From Oceanobacillus salinisoli (GTDB lineage Bacteria; Bacillota; Bacilli; Bacillales; Amphibacillaceae), in contig NZ_WOFB01000011.1 of the NCBI RefSeq assembly GCF_009733865.1, forward strand, positions 1 to 64,000: 64,000 bases of DNA, read 5' to 3'. Each line of letters opens with the position of its first letter. The stretch's first letter is position 1. The notes under the pieces are model-generated. The model was given only the letters and a program-made list of their open reading frames with translations. It was not told the origin of the DNA and did no database searches. The translations under genes and the position numbers were made by a program. Shown piece by piece: positions 8,069-16,510 of the stretch.

Positions 8069-9036
8069 CACCATGCCTGCCACTCATTTACTATTCGTTT
8101 TTTTGTATGAGAAAAAAGCTCATAACCTTTTTTCATGAATAATTTAAGCTCCTTCTTATCGTTTCTCGTCAAATGACCTATTGGTATAAGGTGAACTTGC
8201 TGATAGCTTTGGGCATCCTGTTGGAAATGAAGTCGGAAATGAAGCAACTGAACAAAATATTTCTCAAAACGATAAATGGATGGATATATATCCTTTATTT
8301 TGTGAAATCTGGAGAGGGTGGACGAATCTAAAATCCCCTCTTTTACGGCTAGCAATCGCAGTGAATTAACATATGGAAAGATGGTCGTTTGTTTCAGCTG
8401 TATGCTGCCGGACTGCTCCCCATAGGATTCTGGCAATAATTGACCGAATATACCGATTCCCTTTTTGATAAAATCAACATTTTCCACAAAGCGTAAATAT
8501 AACTTGGGATGACTGTTGATCATGGTAATCGCATGACTTTTCATATCTGTTAAAAATTGCCGGTCACCAATTAATACCCTGGAGTCAAAGAACGTACAAA
8601 AATGGCGCAGTGATGTCCAGCTGGCTTCCATTAACCATTCCGATATTTGCTGTTTCCAACGATGAAGCGACTGACACCACAGTGGATTGGATGCCATCAC
8701 ATTTCCATCACACAATGGGTAGCCTACTATATTTAAACCATGTGCGATTTCCTTTCCCAATTTTAAAAAATAGTCTTCACACTCTCTATCCCCATCAAAT
8801 ATTAGTCCATGATCCTGGTCGCTCCACACCGACTGCTCGAACCGGCCAGCACTTCCCATTAAAAAGAAGGAAAAAGGGGCAGGAGGATTCCCCCACTCCC
8901 TTTGTATTTTCTCCATCGCGCATTCAACCGTTTTCCTCATCAATTCATCATGGAAGTGATTTAACTCATCATGATTAGTTGATACCATCTTTATATATTT
9001 TTGTCGCCAATTTTTCAGTTCGACGTACCTGTTCAA
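8068..9036 (-). CDS. DUF294-family nucleotidyltransferase-like protein
   Basis: A 322-residue cytoplasmic protein with a GlnD-like nucleotidyltransferase core: FFLMGSAGRFEQSVWSDQDHGLIF (about 57-80) carries the GS motif and the two metal-binding acids in DQD. The C-terminal half is helical and matches DUF294_C. Unlike true GlnD it lacks HD and ACT domains, and unlike many relatives it has no CBS or cNMP-binding part. It starts with TTG preceded by AGGGGG, and its stop overlaps the exonuclease start. The pair probably works together. It lies just downstream of amt in the same direction, but with its own ribosome site and no sign of nitrogen control of its own. Confidence 0.75.
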   Translation of the reverse strand: MNRYVELKNWRQKYIKMVSTNHDELNHFHDELMRKTVECAMEKIQREWGNPPAPFSFFLMGSAGRFEQSVWSDQDHGLIFDGDRECEDYFLKLGKEIAHGLNIVGYPLCDGNVMASNPLWCQSLHRWKQQISEWLMEASWTSLRHFCTFFDSRVLIGDRQFLTDMKSHAITMINSHPKLYLRFVENVDFIKKGIGIFGQLLPESYGEQSGSIQLKQTTIFPYVNSLRLLAVKEGILDSSTLSRFHKIKDIYPSIYRFEKYFVQLLHFRLHFQQDAQSYQQVHLIPIGHLTRNDKKELKLFMKKGYELFSHTKKRIVNEWQAW

Positions 9037-9076
9037 AATAGTCGACCCCCTTGTTTCAACTAATCATATCATGCCA

Positions 9077-10345
9077 TTATGCTCCTTTTTGATCATTAGG
9101 ATTCGGAATGTTTTCCGGGTATCCATATCCACCGTGTTCACTTAGGTCAAGTCCAACCATTTCTTCCTCCTCAGATACACGAATTCCGCCCATTACTTTA
9201 TCCATTACCTTCAAGATGATAAAAGCTACAACGAATGCATATATACCACTAGCAACGACACCCATGGTTTGAACGCCTAATTGCGTAAATCCGCCACCAT
9301 AGAATAATCCTGGTTGACCCCAGCCAATCTCTGAAGAAAATGCAGGGACAGCGAACAATCCACAAGCAAGTGTCCCCCAAACACCTACCGTACCATGAAC
9401 GGATAATGCAAAAATTGGATCATCAATCTTAGCCTTATCAAACAGCCTCATACTAAAGACGACAATGATTCCACCAATCATCCCAATAATCACGGCAGCC
9501 CATGGTTCCACAAAACCCGCAGGAGCTGTAATCGCCACAAGCCCTGCTAATGCACCATTTAATGTTGTCGGCACATCCGCTTTTCCAGTTAAAGCCCAGG
9601 CTACAAACATCGCTGTCACTGCACCAGCTGCTGCCGCTACTTGAGTATTAAGAACCACGAATCCAAAGAAGGCATCTGCAACTTCAAATGTACTAGCACC
9701 ATTAAATCCAAACCAGCCTACCCATAGAAGCAAAACACCTAATGCTGTATAGACTTGATTGTGACCGGCAAGCTCATTGGGGGAACCATCTTTGTTATAT
9801 TTACCAATACGCGGCTTTAAGATAATCGTTGCAGCAAGTGCTGCCATTGCACCTGTTAAATGAACAACCGTTGAACCTGCAAAGTCCTGTTTTCCATGAT
9901 CCGCTAACCAGCCGCCCCCCCAAATCCAATGTGCGACAACTGGATAAATCAAAGCTGAGAATAACACTGCAAAAATAACATATGAAGATAATTTCGCACG
10001 TTCAGCAAATCCACCAAACGCAATAGTCAACGCAACTAAAGCAAACATCATTTGAAACATAAAGTCTACAGCTGGAGCTAGTCCTTCCTCACTAATGGAG
10101 GCATCTCCATAAAAGAAGTCTGATAAACCAATCAAGGCGTTCCCTTCACCGTAAATAAACCCCCAGCCAACAGCCCAGAACACGAGTGAGCCAATCCCAG
10201 CAGTGAATATCGTTTTACCAGCAATATGACCAGCATTTTTCATTCTCGTTGATCCAGCTTCAAGTAAAATAAATCCACCAATCATCAGAAAAACTAAAAA
10301 TGTACCAATGATTACCCATAAATTGTCCATTAGAACTATTTCCAT
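9077..10345 (-). CDS. amt: Ammonium transporter Amt
   Basis: Eleven-helix ammonium channel of the Amt/MEP family in the cytoplasmic membrane, about 422 residues, the usual length. Signatures include WIWGGGWLADHGKQDFAGSTVVHLTG near the middle (phenylalanine gate and twin-His region) and the second pore His in ALSVHGTVGVWGTLACG. I chose the ATG at 10345 because AAAGGGAG lies 8 bases before it; the frame extends to 10378 without a second site. No glnK (PII) gene follows, although many Firmicutes pair amt with glnK. A TnrA/GlnR box lies about 85 bases upstream, so expression should rise when nitrogen is limiting. Confidence 0.95.
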   Translation of the reverse strand: MEIVLMDNLWVIIGTFLVFLMIGGFILLEAGSTRMKNAGHIAGKTIFTAGIGSLVFWAVGWGFIYGEGNALIGLSDFFYGDASISEEGLAPAVDFMFQMMFALVALTIAFGGFAERAKLSSYVIFAVLFSALIYPVVAHWIWGGGWLADHGKQDFAGSTVVHLTGAMAALAATIILKPRIGKYNKDGSPNELAGHNQVYTALGVLLLWVGWFGFNGASTFEVADAFFGFVVLNTQVAAAAGAVTAMFVAWALTGKADVPTTLNGALAGLVAITAPAGFVEPWAAVIIGMIGGIIVVFSMRLFDKAKIDDPIFALSVHGTVGVWGTLACGLFAVPAFSSEIGWGQPGLFYGGGFTQLGVQTMGVVASGIYAFVVAFIILKVMDKVMGGIRVSEEEEMVGLDLSEHGGYGYPENIPNPNDQKGA

Positions 10346-10428
10346 TTCCTTCTCTCCCTTTGTTAGTTTTTTTAACATCTTTTGTTATTTGTTAACTTAC
10401 TATATTTGAAATGTTCGCACAACTAACT

Positions 10429-10445
10429 TGTAAGGAAATCTGACA
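10429..10445 (-). promoter_or_regulatory. TnrA/GlnR operator upstream of amt
   Basis: TGTAAGGAAATCTGACA fits the TGTNA-N7-TNACA consensus exactly. A TATAGT -10 candidate lies at 10399-10404 on the minus strand, which would put the box centre about 44 bases before the start of transcription, near the position used for TnrA activation. The rest of 10346-10731 holds no gene except the repeat at 10616. Confidence 0.7.
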
Positions 10446-10615
10446 TGGTTTATTTAACCTGATTTTATAGAAAGCATAACCAAATTTATGGTTGTGCGGA
10501 TTTAAGAGGGGTTGAAATGCTTTGGGATAATGGATGAAAATTAGAAAAGCGCAAGCGGACGTTTTTTTATTATATTATATAGCCCGACATCAAGGATTAA
10601 ATCTCCTTCTTCTTT

Positions 10616-10649
10616 CGCTTCAAACTGCACAAACATGAAGCAAAAGAAC
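10616..10649. repeat. Left copy of an inverted repeat flanking the 10.7-kb transporter gene
   Basis: Its reverse complement begins GTTCTTTTGCTTC and continues TGTTTGTGCA, the same order as the copy at 12186-12218. The unit also folds on itself (GCTTCA with TGAAGC). Confidence 0.55.
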
Positions 10650-10731
10650 TTTCCCCATGCTTTGTACGCTTCTCACATCCACCTAAAAATCACATAAAAT
10701 AGTTGTATATCCCAAGGTAAAGGAGATATAT

Positions 10732-12159
10732 ATGGAACTTACAGTAGCACATTGGTTATATTTAGTCGGAACATTGATCATTATTCTAACGATGGTATCT
10801 AGACAGAATGTTGTTGTACCAGCATTAGTCATGATTTTTCTTGTAGCTTGGTCCTTTACTGGATCTTTTTTAGATGGGGTTCAAGCCATTTTTAATGCAA
10901 ACTTAACTGCCGCAACGGAGCTGTTTCATATCTTTTTAATTATTGCCATTATGACTGCACTACTTAGGTCGATTCAGTCGATCGGCGCTGATGAACAAAT
11001 GGTAAAACCATTCCAAATGGTGATGCGCAATGGCACTTTAGCTTATTGGGTACTAGTTGCCGTCACGTACTTCTTATCGCTATTCTTTTGGCCAGCACCA
11101 GCTGTTCCACTCATTGGCGCACTGTTAATTCCAGTAGCTATCCAAGCTGGACTTCCACCAATAGGCACAGCCATTGCGATTTCCCTTGCAGGACATGGGA
11201 TGGCACTATCATCCGATTTTATATTACAGGTTGCACCGAAATTAACAGCTTCAAGCAGCCCGGCACTGGATGTTCATGCAATTGGAGAGCAAACCTTCAT
11301 TTTATCTCTTGTCACCGGTGCTATTTCCCTAACTATTGCTTTTTTTATGATACGTAAATCTATAAAGAAACCATCCAAAGAAAATCTTACTGAATGGAAA
11401 AAAAGTGGTGATAATGAATTAAACTTAAAACCGAATGACATGGACATTAAAAAGGGAAAGTACAGTCCAATATTTTCATTTCTTGTACCTTTCATCTTTT
11501 TAATCATTGTCACGTACGTAGTTGTGGCTACTTATTCTGATGCGGTACCAGCAATTGAAGACGGGGCTGGTTCAGCTATTGTAGGCGGTACAGCGGTTAT
11601 TTTGATTATTATCATGTCTCTGTTCCGTAACTACAAAAAAACGTTACAGGAAGTCAGTGACCATATCTTAAACGGCTTCGTCTATGCCTTTCGAGTAATG
11701 GGGCTAGTGATTCCTGTTGCCGCCTTCTTCTTTATCGGAAGTGGGGAGTTAGCTGGACAGATTTTCGGTACAAATCCTGATTCTACACCTTCTTTCCTAT
11801 TTGACTTAGTCGAGGAAGGTCAGGCTTATATTCCAACTAACGAGTTTTTCACAGCGTTTGGTGTATTGATCTTAGGGATGTTATCTGGTCTTGACGGCTC
11901 TGGCTTCTCTGCTCTACCACTAATTGGTTCGCTTTCAGAGGCATTGGCCCCCTCCGCAGGTATAGACCCAACAACCCTTGCTTCTATCGGACAAATCGGT
12001 TCCATTTGGGTTGGTGGAGGTACCCTTATCGCATGGTCACCAATCGTCGCCATCGCCGGCTTTGCCAAAATATCTGTCATAGATTTAGTCCGAAGAAGCT
12101 TTTTCCCTGTCATCATTGGCCTGCTGGTTACGGTAGTTTTCGCATTGTGGTTCTTTTAA
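10732..12159 (+). CDS. Multi-pass membrane transporter, substrate unknown
   Basis: A 475-residue protein with about 12 hydrophobic segments arranged as two halves, joined by a charged loop around residues 208-243 (KPSKENLTEWKKSGDNELN). Each half has a proline- and glycine-rich pore-like stretch: PAPAVPLIGALLIPVAIQAG with SLAGHGMALSSDF, and GLDGSGFSALPLIGSL with GQIGSIWVGGGTLIAWSP. This repeat layout suggests the ion-transporter superfamily (CitMHS/GntP/DctM-like carriers), but I cannot name a family. The start has a strong AAAGGAG about 6 bases upstream. It is a lone gene followed by a hairpin terminator, with an inverted repeat on each side. Confidence 0.7.
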   Translation: MELTVAHWLYLVGTLIIILTMVSRQNVVVPALVMIFLVAWSFTGSFLDGVQAIFNANLTAATELFHIFLIIAIMTALLRSIQSIGADEQMVKPFQMVMRNGTLAYWVLVAVTYFLSLFFWPAPAVPLIGALLIPVAIQAGLPPIGTAIAISLAGHGMALSSDFILQVAPKLTASSSPALDVHAIGEQTFILSLVTGAISLTIAFFMIRKSIKKPSKENLTEWKKSGDNELNLKPNDMDIKKGKYSPIFSFLVPFIFLIIVTYVVVATYSDAVPAIEDGAGSAIVGGTAVILIIIMSLFRNYKKTLQEVSDHILNGFVYAFRVMGLVIPVAAFFFIGSGELAGQIFGTNPDSTPSFLFDLVEEGQAYIPTNEFFTAFGVLILGMLSGLDGSGFSALPLIGSLSEALAPSAGIDPTTLASIGQIGSIWVGGGTLIAWSPIVAIAGFAKISVIDLVRRSFFPVIIGLLVTVVFALWFF

Positions 12160-12185
12160 TAATGCCCTAAAAACGCGGGGGGGCG

Positions 12186-12218
12186 GTTCTTTTGCTTCAA
12201 ACTGTTTGTGCATGGAGC
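12186..12218. repeat. Right copy of the inverted repeat flanking the transporter gene
   Basis: GTTCTTTTGCTTC then TGTTTGTGCATGGAGC, in the orientation opposite to 10616-10649. The region just before it (GCGGGGGGGCG) is unusually G-rich. Confidence 0.55.
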
Positions 12219-12273
12219 ATTAGAATCGTGCCCGTGCTTTACTACATGAAATGAGTTGAATTTATAAGCATGA

Positions 12274-12307
12274 TAAAAGGACTTAGAAAGAATCTAAGTC
12301 CTTTTAT
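12274..12307. terminator. Bidirectional terminator between transporter and LysR gene
   Basis: AAAAGGACTTAGA pairs with TCTAAGTCCTTTT, with A-runs and T-runs on both sides. It serves the convergent genes on each strand. Confidence 0.85.
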
Positions 12308-12338
12308 TGGCTGTTTAACAGTGAGAGTTCTTTTTAGA

Positions 12339-13250
12339 TTAAAATTGTTTATACTTTTCCTTTGCCATATTTAGAAAAGAGAGAGCAGGAGCGGATAAGG
12401 ATTCTCCTTTTTTATAACTAACGACTACATGATTTTTATAAATCGGATTACCTAAAGTGTAAAAAATGGAATCATTAACGATATTGTTTCGGGTAATAAC
12501 ACTTTCCGGAATAATCGTTAATCCAACCCCTCTATTAGCTAATCGAAATGCACTTTCGATATTTTGTGTTTCAATGACGATATTTGGAGTAATCGAGTAT
12601 TCATTGAATATAACGTCTGTAAGTCTTCTTAAACCAAGTCCTTGTTTAAGCAAAATAAATTTCTCTCCGTCTAGAAGACGGGGGTGAAATGGAATGTGGT
12701 TAATGGGTTTCTTATTGGGATTATAAAATTTATGGCTAGGAGGAACGACGAGATATAGCCTTTCTTCATAAAGGGTTTCATAAATAATGTCCGGATTAAA
12801 TATAGGGAGCATGTTTAAACAAATATCAATTTTCCCCTCTAAAAGTAATGATTCCATATCATTTGCAGATTCCTCAACAAGCTCAATCTCAATACCAGGA
12901 TAATTTAATATGAAATCCGGTAAAACATTGTAAAGAGTATGAGAACCTAATATTGGGTTAATACCAAGCTTTAGCCGCCCTTTTTCCAAATTGGAAATCG
13001 ACTCCATCTCATGTTGCATTTTTGTATACGTCTGTTCCATTTCATTCATATAAGATAAATAGCGTTCCCCAGCATACGTTAATGATATTGGATGCACTTT
13101 TCGGTTCACGATCTCAATTCCAAGCTCGTCTTCCAAATTCTTAATATATTTGCTGAGGTATGGCTGTGATATGTATAAAGCTTTCGCTGCCTGTGAGAAA
13201 TTCCCGTATTCTGCAATAGCTTTTACATATTTTCCAGAAAGATCTTTCAT
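12339..13250 (-). CDS. LysR-family regulator, probably of 3-hydroxybutyrate use
   Basis: A 303-residue LysR-type regulator. The N-terminal winged HTH (YGNFSQAAKALYISQPYLSKYIKNLE, residues 15-41) is complete, and the effector-binding part (about 90-295) contains GLGLRRLTD and RGVGLTIIPESVI. It is divergent from the GntP permease and 3-hydroxybutyrate dehydrogenase genes with a 480-base gap, the classical LysR layout, so it likely controls them. The effector is unknown; a hydroxy- or keto-acid is a guess from the neighbours. CynR/CysL-type members are the nearest in look. Confidence 0.85.
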   Translation of the reverse strand: MKDLSGKYVKAIAEYGNFSQAAKALYISQPYLSKYIKNLEDELGIEIVNRKVHPISLTYAGERYLSYMNEMEQTYTKMQHEMESISNLEKGRLKLGINPILGSHTLYNVLPDFILNYPGIEIELVEESANDMESLLLEGKIDICLNMLPIFNPDIIYETLYEERLYLVVPPSHKFYNPNKKPINHIPFHPRLLDGEKFILLKQGLGLRRLTDVIFNEYSITPNIVIETQNIESAFRLANRGVGLTIIPESVITRNNIVNDSIFYTLGNPIYKNHVVVSYKKGESLSAPALSFLNMAKEKYKQF

Positions 13251-13536
13251 ATTTCTAAACTCCTTATACCATATTTACATACATTCTATTACCAATAGGT
13301 ATATCACTTTATTAATTGTATTTTAAGAAGAATATTAAAACCTTATAAAGTTATAACATATTAAGTATAAATATTATAACGAAAATGGTATTTCATAATG
13401 TGAATAATCTGTGACATACTAGATTATGGAAAAAATATATTACTTTAGGAGGAATATTATAGAGATTAGAAGACCACTAGAAAATGTCTAGTATACATTT
13501 AATTGCTTATGTAGCCAAAAACTGGAAATATACGTA

Positions 13537-13626
13537 ATGGAGAAATTACACCGCAGAACAAATCCTTTAAGAGTAGCAATTACATATATTATAGGTATTT
13601 TTTTGGGGGTAAATATCTTTAAATAA
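13537..13626 (+). CDS. Possible 29-residue single-helix membrane peptide
   Basis: ATG at 13537 opens a 29-codon frame: a basic start (MEKLHRRTNPLR), one hydrophobic stretch (VAITYIIGIFLGVNIF) and a final Lys. Its stop lies inside a perfect hairpin at 13611-13634 that could act as a terminator. The ribosome site is weak (GGAAA). It lies in the otherwise empty divergent region between the LysR regulator and the permease. It may equally be chance or a relic. Confidence 0.25.
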   Translation: MEKLHRRTNPLRVAITYIIGIFLGVNIFK

Positions 13627-13634
13627 AGATATTT
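13611..13634 (+). terminator. AT-rich hairpin in the lysR-gntP intergenic region
   Basis: AAATATCTTTA pairs with TAAAGATATTT across two bases and is followed by TTAATTAAG. The short U-tract makes it a weak terminator. It would end a short transcript covering the 29-codon frame. Confidence 0.35.
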
Positions 13635-13731
13635 TAATTAAGAACTTTACAATATAGTACTATGAGGAATATTTTGGTTATTAATCAGCAAAATAACTGA
13701 CAACCAGAAAAATTTTGAGGTGAAAAGAATT

Positions 13732-15063
13732 ATGGAGTTCATTGAAGTTTTAGGTATATTGCTTGGAATCATAACAATCATTTTTGGAGCAATGAAAGGC
13801 TATAGCATTTTGATTGTTGCTCCGATTGCATCCATTATAGTGATAGTAACAAATCAGTTAGACTTTTTCTCTTCTTTAATAGGTACAGAGAATTCCTATA
13901 TGACCGGTCTTACTGGATTTATCATTAATTTCTTTGCTGTCTTTCTTTTAGGATCAATTTTAGCAAAGTATATCGATAAAAGTGGAGCTGCACAATCCAT
14001 TGCACAAAAAATCCTAAATAAAACGGGGACAAAAAATCCGTTTTCCGTGTTAGTAGCACTGCTCCTTATTACAGCTATTTTAACATATGGCGGTGTTAGT
14101 CTGTTTGTTGTTGTATTCGTGCTTATCCCACTTGCCAAACCATTATTTAAACAACTAAATATTGCATGGAATCTGGTGACGATTCCTATTCAGCTTGGCT
14201 TAGGTACTTTTACCATGACTATGTTGCCTGCAACACCATCTATTCAAAACGTTGTGCCAACAGCTTATCTTGGGACAACCCTGACGGCAGCACCACTATT
14301 GGGAATTATAGGTTCTGTTGTGGCCATTGTTTTTGGCCTATGGTATATGAAATTTACATTAAATAAAAGCTTGGATAGAGGAGAAACATTCAGCGATTTT
14401 AATGTAGAAGAAGATGATGAAGAAGCAAGTAAAGTATTAAAAAGCAATATTCCTCCTTTTATCATTAGTATTCTACCTATCGTTCTTTTAATTGCAGTTA
14501 TTTTGGTAGGAAGTATTTTGGAAATACCTAATATTATTGTGATTGGTTTAGCTGTTTCTGTAATCGCTTCAGCCATTCTATTCCATAAATACATTCCAAA
14601 CCAAAAGGAGGTTATAAATGAAGGTGCCAGTGGATCTATCATGCCAGTTTTCTTAACATCATCCGCAGTAGCTTTTGGCGTCGTCATTACCATTGCACCT
14701 GGGTTCAATTATATTTCTGATTTCATTCTAAATATCCCGGGCGATCCCCTTATCAGCTTGTCTGTTGCATCAGCTCTTTTTGGGGGGATAACAGGTTCTG
14801 CTTCCGGAGCACTAGGGATCGTCATGGAAGCTTTCGGTCAAAGTTATCTTGAAATGGGACTTAATCCGGATGTCATCCATAGAGTATCAGCAATTGCATC
14901 GTCAACAATAACACTTATGCCACATAATGGTGCTGTGCTGACATTCCTTGCTTTAACCGGACTTACTCACAAAAATGGCTTTAAATATCAATTTATTGCG
15001 GTAACAGGGGCAAATGTACTTGCCCTAATTGCGGTATTAATTACAGCCATTTTGATTTATTAA
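13732..15063 (+). CDS. GntP-family permease, probable 3-hydroxybutyrate carrier
   Basis: A 443-residue carrier of the GntP family, with about 12 to 14 membrane helices. Family features include LLITAILTYGGVSLFVVVFVLIPLAKPLF (about 110-140), the TMLPATPSIQNVVPT stretch, and FGGITGSASGALGIVMEAFG near the C-terminus. I chose the ATG at 13732 because TGAGGTG stands 9 bases ahead; the GTG at 13720 overlaps that site. The next gene encodes a 3-hydroxybutyrate dehydrogenase-like SDR. In Bacillus subtilis a GntP permease (YxjC) is likewise linked to such an enzyme, which supports uptake of 3-hydroxybutyrate. Gluconate or another hydroxyacid remains possible. Confidence 0.8.
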   Translation: MEFIEVLGILLGIITIIFGAMKGYSILIVAPIASIIVIVTNQLDFFSSLIGTENSYMTGLTGFIINFFAVFLLGSILAKYIDKSGAAQSIAQKILNKTGTKNPFSVLVALLLITAILTYGGVSLFVVVFVLIPLAKPLFKQLNIAWNLVTIPIQLGLGTFTMTMLPATPSIQNVVPTAYLGTTLTAAPLLGIIGSVVAIVFGLWYMKFTLNKSLDRGETFSDFNVEEDDEEASKVLKSNIPPFIISILPIVLLIAVILVGSILEIPNIIVIGLAVSVIASAILFHKYIPNQKEVINEGASGSIMPVFLTSSAVAFGVVITIAPGFNYISDFILNIPGDPLISLSVASALFGGITGSASGALGIVMEAFGQSYLEMGLNPDVIHRVSAIASSTITLMPHNGAVLTFLALTGLTHKNGFKYQFIAVTGANVLALIAVLITAILIY

Positions 15064-15126
15064 TTGTTTTTAAAAAAGTGAAGACTACTTTTATTTTTTG
15101 TAGGCTTTCCCTTTAAGGAGGTGTTT

Positions 15127-15159
15127 TTGATAAAGGAAAATCGTAAACACTTTTTCTAG
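15127..15159 (+). other. Ten-codon frame with a perfect ribosome binding site
   Basis: AAGGAGGTG stands 4 bases before a TTG that opens ten codons (MIKENRKHFF) ending in TAG. It lies 58 bases upstream of the 3-hydroxybutyrate dehydrogenase gene. It could be a leader peptide or the relic of an older gene start. No hairpin clearly responds to it. Confidence 0.25.
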
Positions 15160-15217
15160 TACTTAATAGTAAATGTTATATATTAGATGAAAAAAACATA
15201 CTTAGGAGGATTTACTA

Positions 15218-15979
15218 ATGACAACTAAAAATGAACGTACAGTAATCGTTACCGGAGCAGCCCAAGGAATTGGCTATGCTATTGCAGAAGAATTTCATAA
15301 CAATGGAGACTTTGTTGCAATATTCGATTTAAATGAAGAAGCTGCAAAAAGTGCCGCTGAAAAATTAGGAAATGCAAATGGTTATGAAGTAAATGTAGCA
15401 GATGAAGAAAGCGTTAAATCGGCGGTTGAAAAGGTCATTGCCGAACGTGGAACAGTTGATGTCCTCATAAACAACGCAGGAGTTCAGTTTATTTCTCCAG
15501 TTGAAGAGTTCCCAGATGAAAAATGGGACCTTGTTGTCGATGTCATTCTCAAAGGGACATTCTTAACAACGAAACATGTCCTTCCTGCTATGCAGAAACA
15601 AAAAAAAGGTCGTGTCATCACCATATCTTCCGGCCATGGTAGAAGACCAGATGCTTACAAATCTGCTTATGTTGCTGCAAAATATGGTCAAATTGGATTT
15701 ACAAACGTAGTAGCAATGGAAAATGCAAAATATGGTATTACAGCTAATTCAATCTTACCTGGACCTACTCGTACATCATTAATTGAAAAACAGTTACCAA
15801 AACTTGCAGAAAAAGATGGAACAACTGTGGAAGAAGCATTAAATCACCACATCATAGGGAATCAATGGCTGAAACGTTTACTTGAACCTTCAGAAATTGC
15901 GGCTACTGCGCTATTCTTAGCTTCAGACGGTGCTGCAGCAATCACCGGGGAGGCACTTGGTGTTACTGGTGGAGAATAA
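15218..15979 (+). CDS. SDR dehydrogenase, probable D-3-hydroxybutyrate dehydrogenase
   Basis: A classical short-chain dehydrogenase of 253 residues. It has the cofactor motif TGAAQGIG (about 12-19), NNAGVQFISPVEEFP (about 86-100), the catalytic Ser in ISSGHGRRP and the YVAAK catalytic Tyr/Lys pair. The NAGVQF, LIEKQLPK, QWLKRLLEPSEIA and AITGEALGVTGG stretches match the 3-hydroxybutyrate dehydrogenase branch, and Asp at the end of strand 2 (FDLN) favours NAD. It oxidises 3-hydroxybutyrate to acetoacetate. An AGGAGG site precedes the ATG. It pairs with the GntP permease; the CoA-transferase that would follow in the pathway is not in the window. Confidence 0.82.
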   Translation: MTTKNERTVIVTGAAQGIGYAIAEEFHNNGDFVAIFDLNEEAAKSAAEKLGNANGYEVNVADEESVKSAVEKVIAERGTVDVLINNAGVQFISPVEEFPDEKWDLVVDVILKGTFLTTKHVLPAMQKQKKGRVITISSGHGRRPDAYKSAYVAAKYGQIGFTNVVAMENAKYGITANSILPGPTRTSLIEKQLPKLAEKDGTTVEEALNHHIIGNQWLKRLLEPSEIAATALFLASDGAAAITGEALGVTGGE

Positions 15980-16083
15980 TATCATAAATTCAAATCCAAT
16001 CACATATTGCATTATTGCTAAACTATGGGAAATATGGACACAAAATAGAAATCTATATGATTGGAATTGAATATGTAATTTTA

Positions 16084-16120
16084 GGAGTGGGAATATTACT
16101 ATTTTCCCACTCTTATTTTT
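16084..16120 (+). terminator. Terminator of the 3-hydroxybutyrate unit
   Basis: GAGTGGGAA pairs with TTCCCACTC, followed by TTATTTTTTG, about 105 bases past the dehydrogenase stop. Confidence 0.8.
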
Positions 16121-16140
16121 TGTTCACTGAATTTATCTCG

Positions 16141-16304
16141 TGATGAACTGGCTGTAAGACCCTTAACGAGAAGAATCCGAGATACTTCTAGAAAGATAAG
16201 CGGGGGTGAGTAGCCTGTAAACTCCTAATTCATTCAGAGGTCTTAGGTCATACCCTTGTGGCACTAATAATCAGTGGAAAAATCCCCGCTAATTGATGAT
16301 TCAC
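16141..16304 (+). ncRNA. Candidate structured RNA, possibly a solitary omega-RNA/HEARO-like element
   Basis: No gene covers this stretch, yet it looks highly structured. AGCGGGG (16198-16204) can pair over about 80 bases with CCCCGCT (16284-16290). Between them lie GGTGAGTAGCCTGTAAACTCC-type sequence and small hairpins such as CACTAATAATCAGTG. The preceding GAACTGGCTGTAAGACCC and the TGAGTAGCC...AAACTCC pattern remind me of RNAs linked to IscB/TnpB transposon nucleases, but no nuclease gene is nearby. This is pattern recall only. A covariance search with Rfam HEARO (RF02033) and published omega-RNA models would decide. Confidence 0.35.
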
Positions 16305-16353
16305 TTTCTTTAATATATTTGGGAATCGTTACATTGCTACCTTCATTTTAACA

Positions 16354-16375
16354 TATTGTGAATTGATTCACAATA
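16354..16375. promoter_or_regulatory. Perfect 22-bp palindrome with FNR/CRP-type core
   Basis: Ten-base arms TATTGTGAAT and ATTCACAATA surround TG. The core TGTGA-N6-TCACA is the consensus for FNR/CRP-family regulators. No gene starts right next to it: bdh ends upstream and hpaB ends downstream. On the minus strand a TTAAAAT box lies just beyond it, facing the structured-RNA candidate. Confidence 0.45.
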
Positions 16376-16510
16376 AGATTGCTTTATTATATCATGGATA
16401 CTTATAAATATTTTAACGACTTCCTTCACTTCACCTTTTCCTGTTGCCTTTGTGCTTAGCAAAAAGAATTCATATCGCACCTGACTCTGGAAGAATACCC
16501 CAACACAAGT

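Noticed and set aside
8068-9036. GlnD (PII uridylyltransferase) next to amt
   Set aside because: The protein has only the nucleotidyltransferase core; the HD and ACT domains of GlnD are missing and it fits DUF294.
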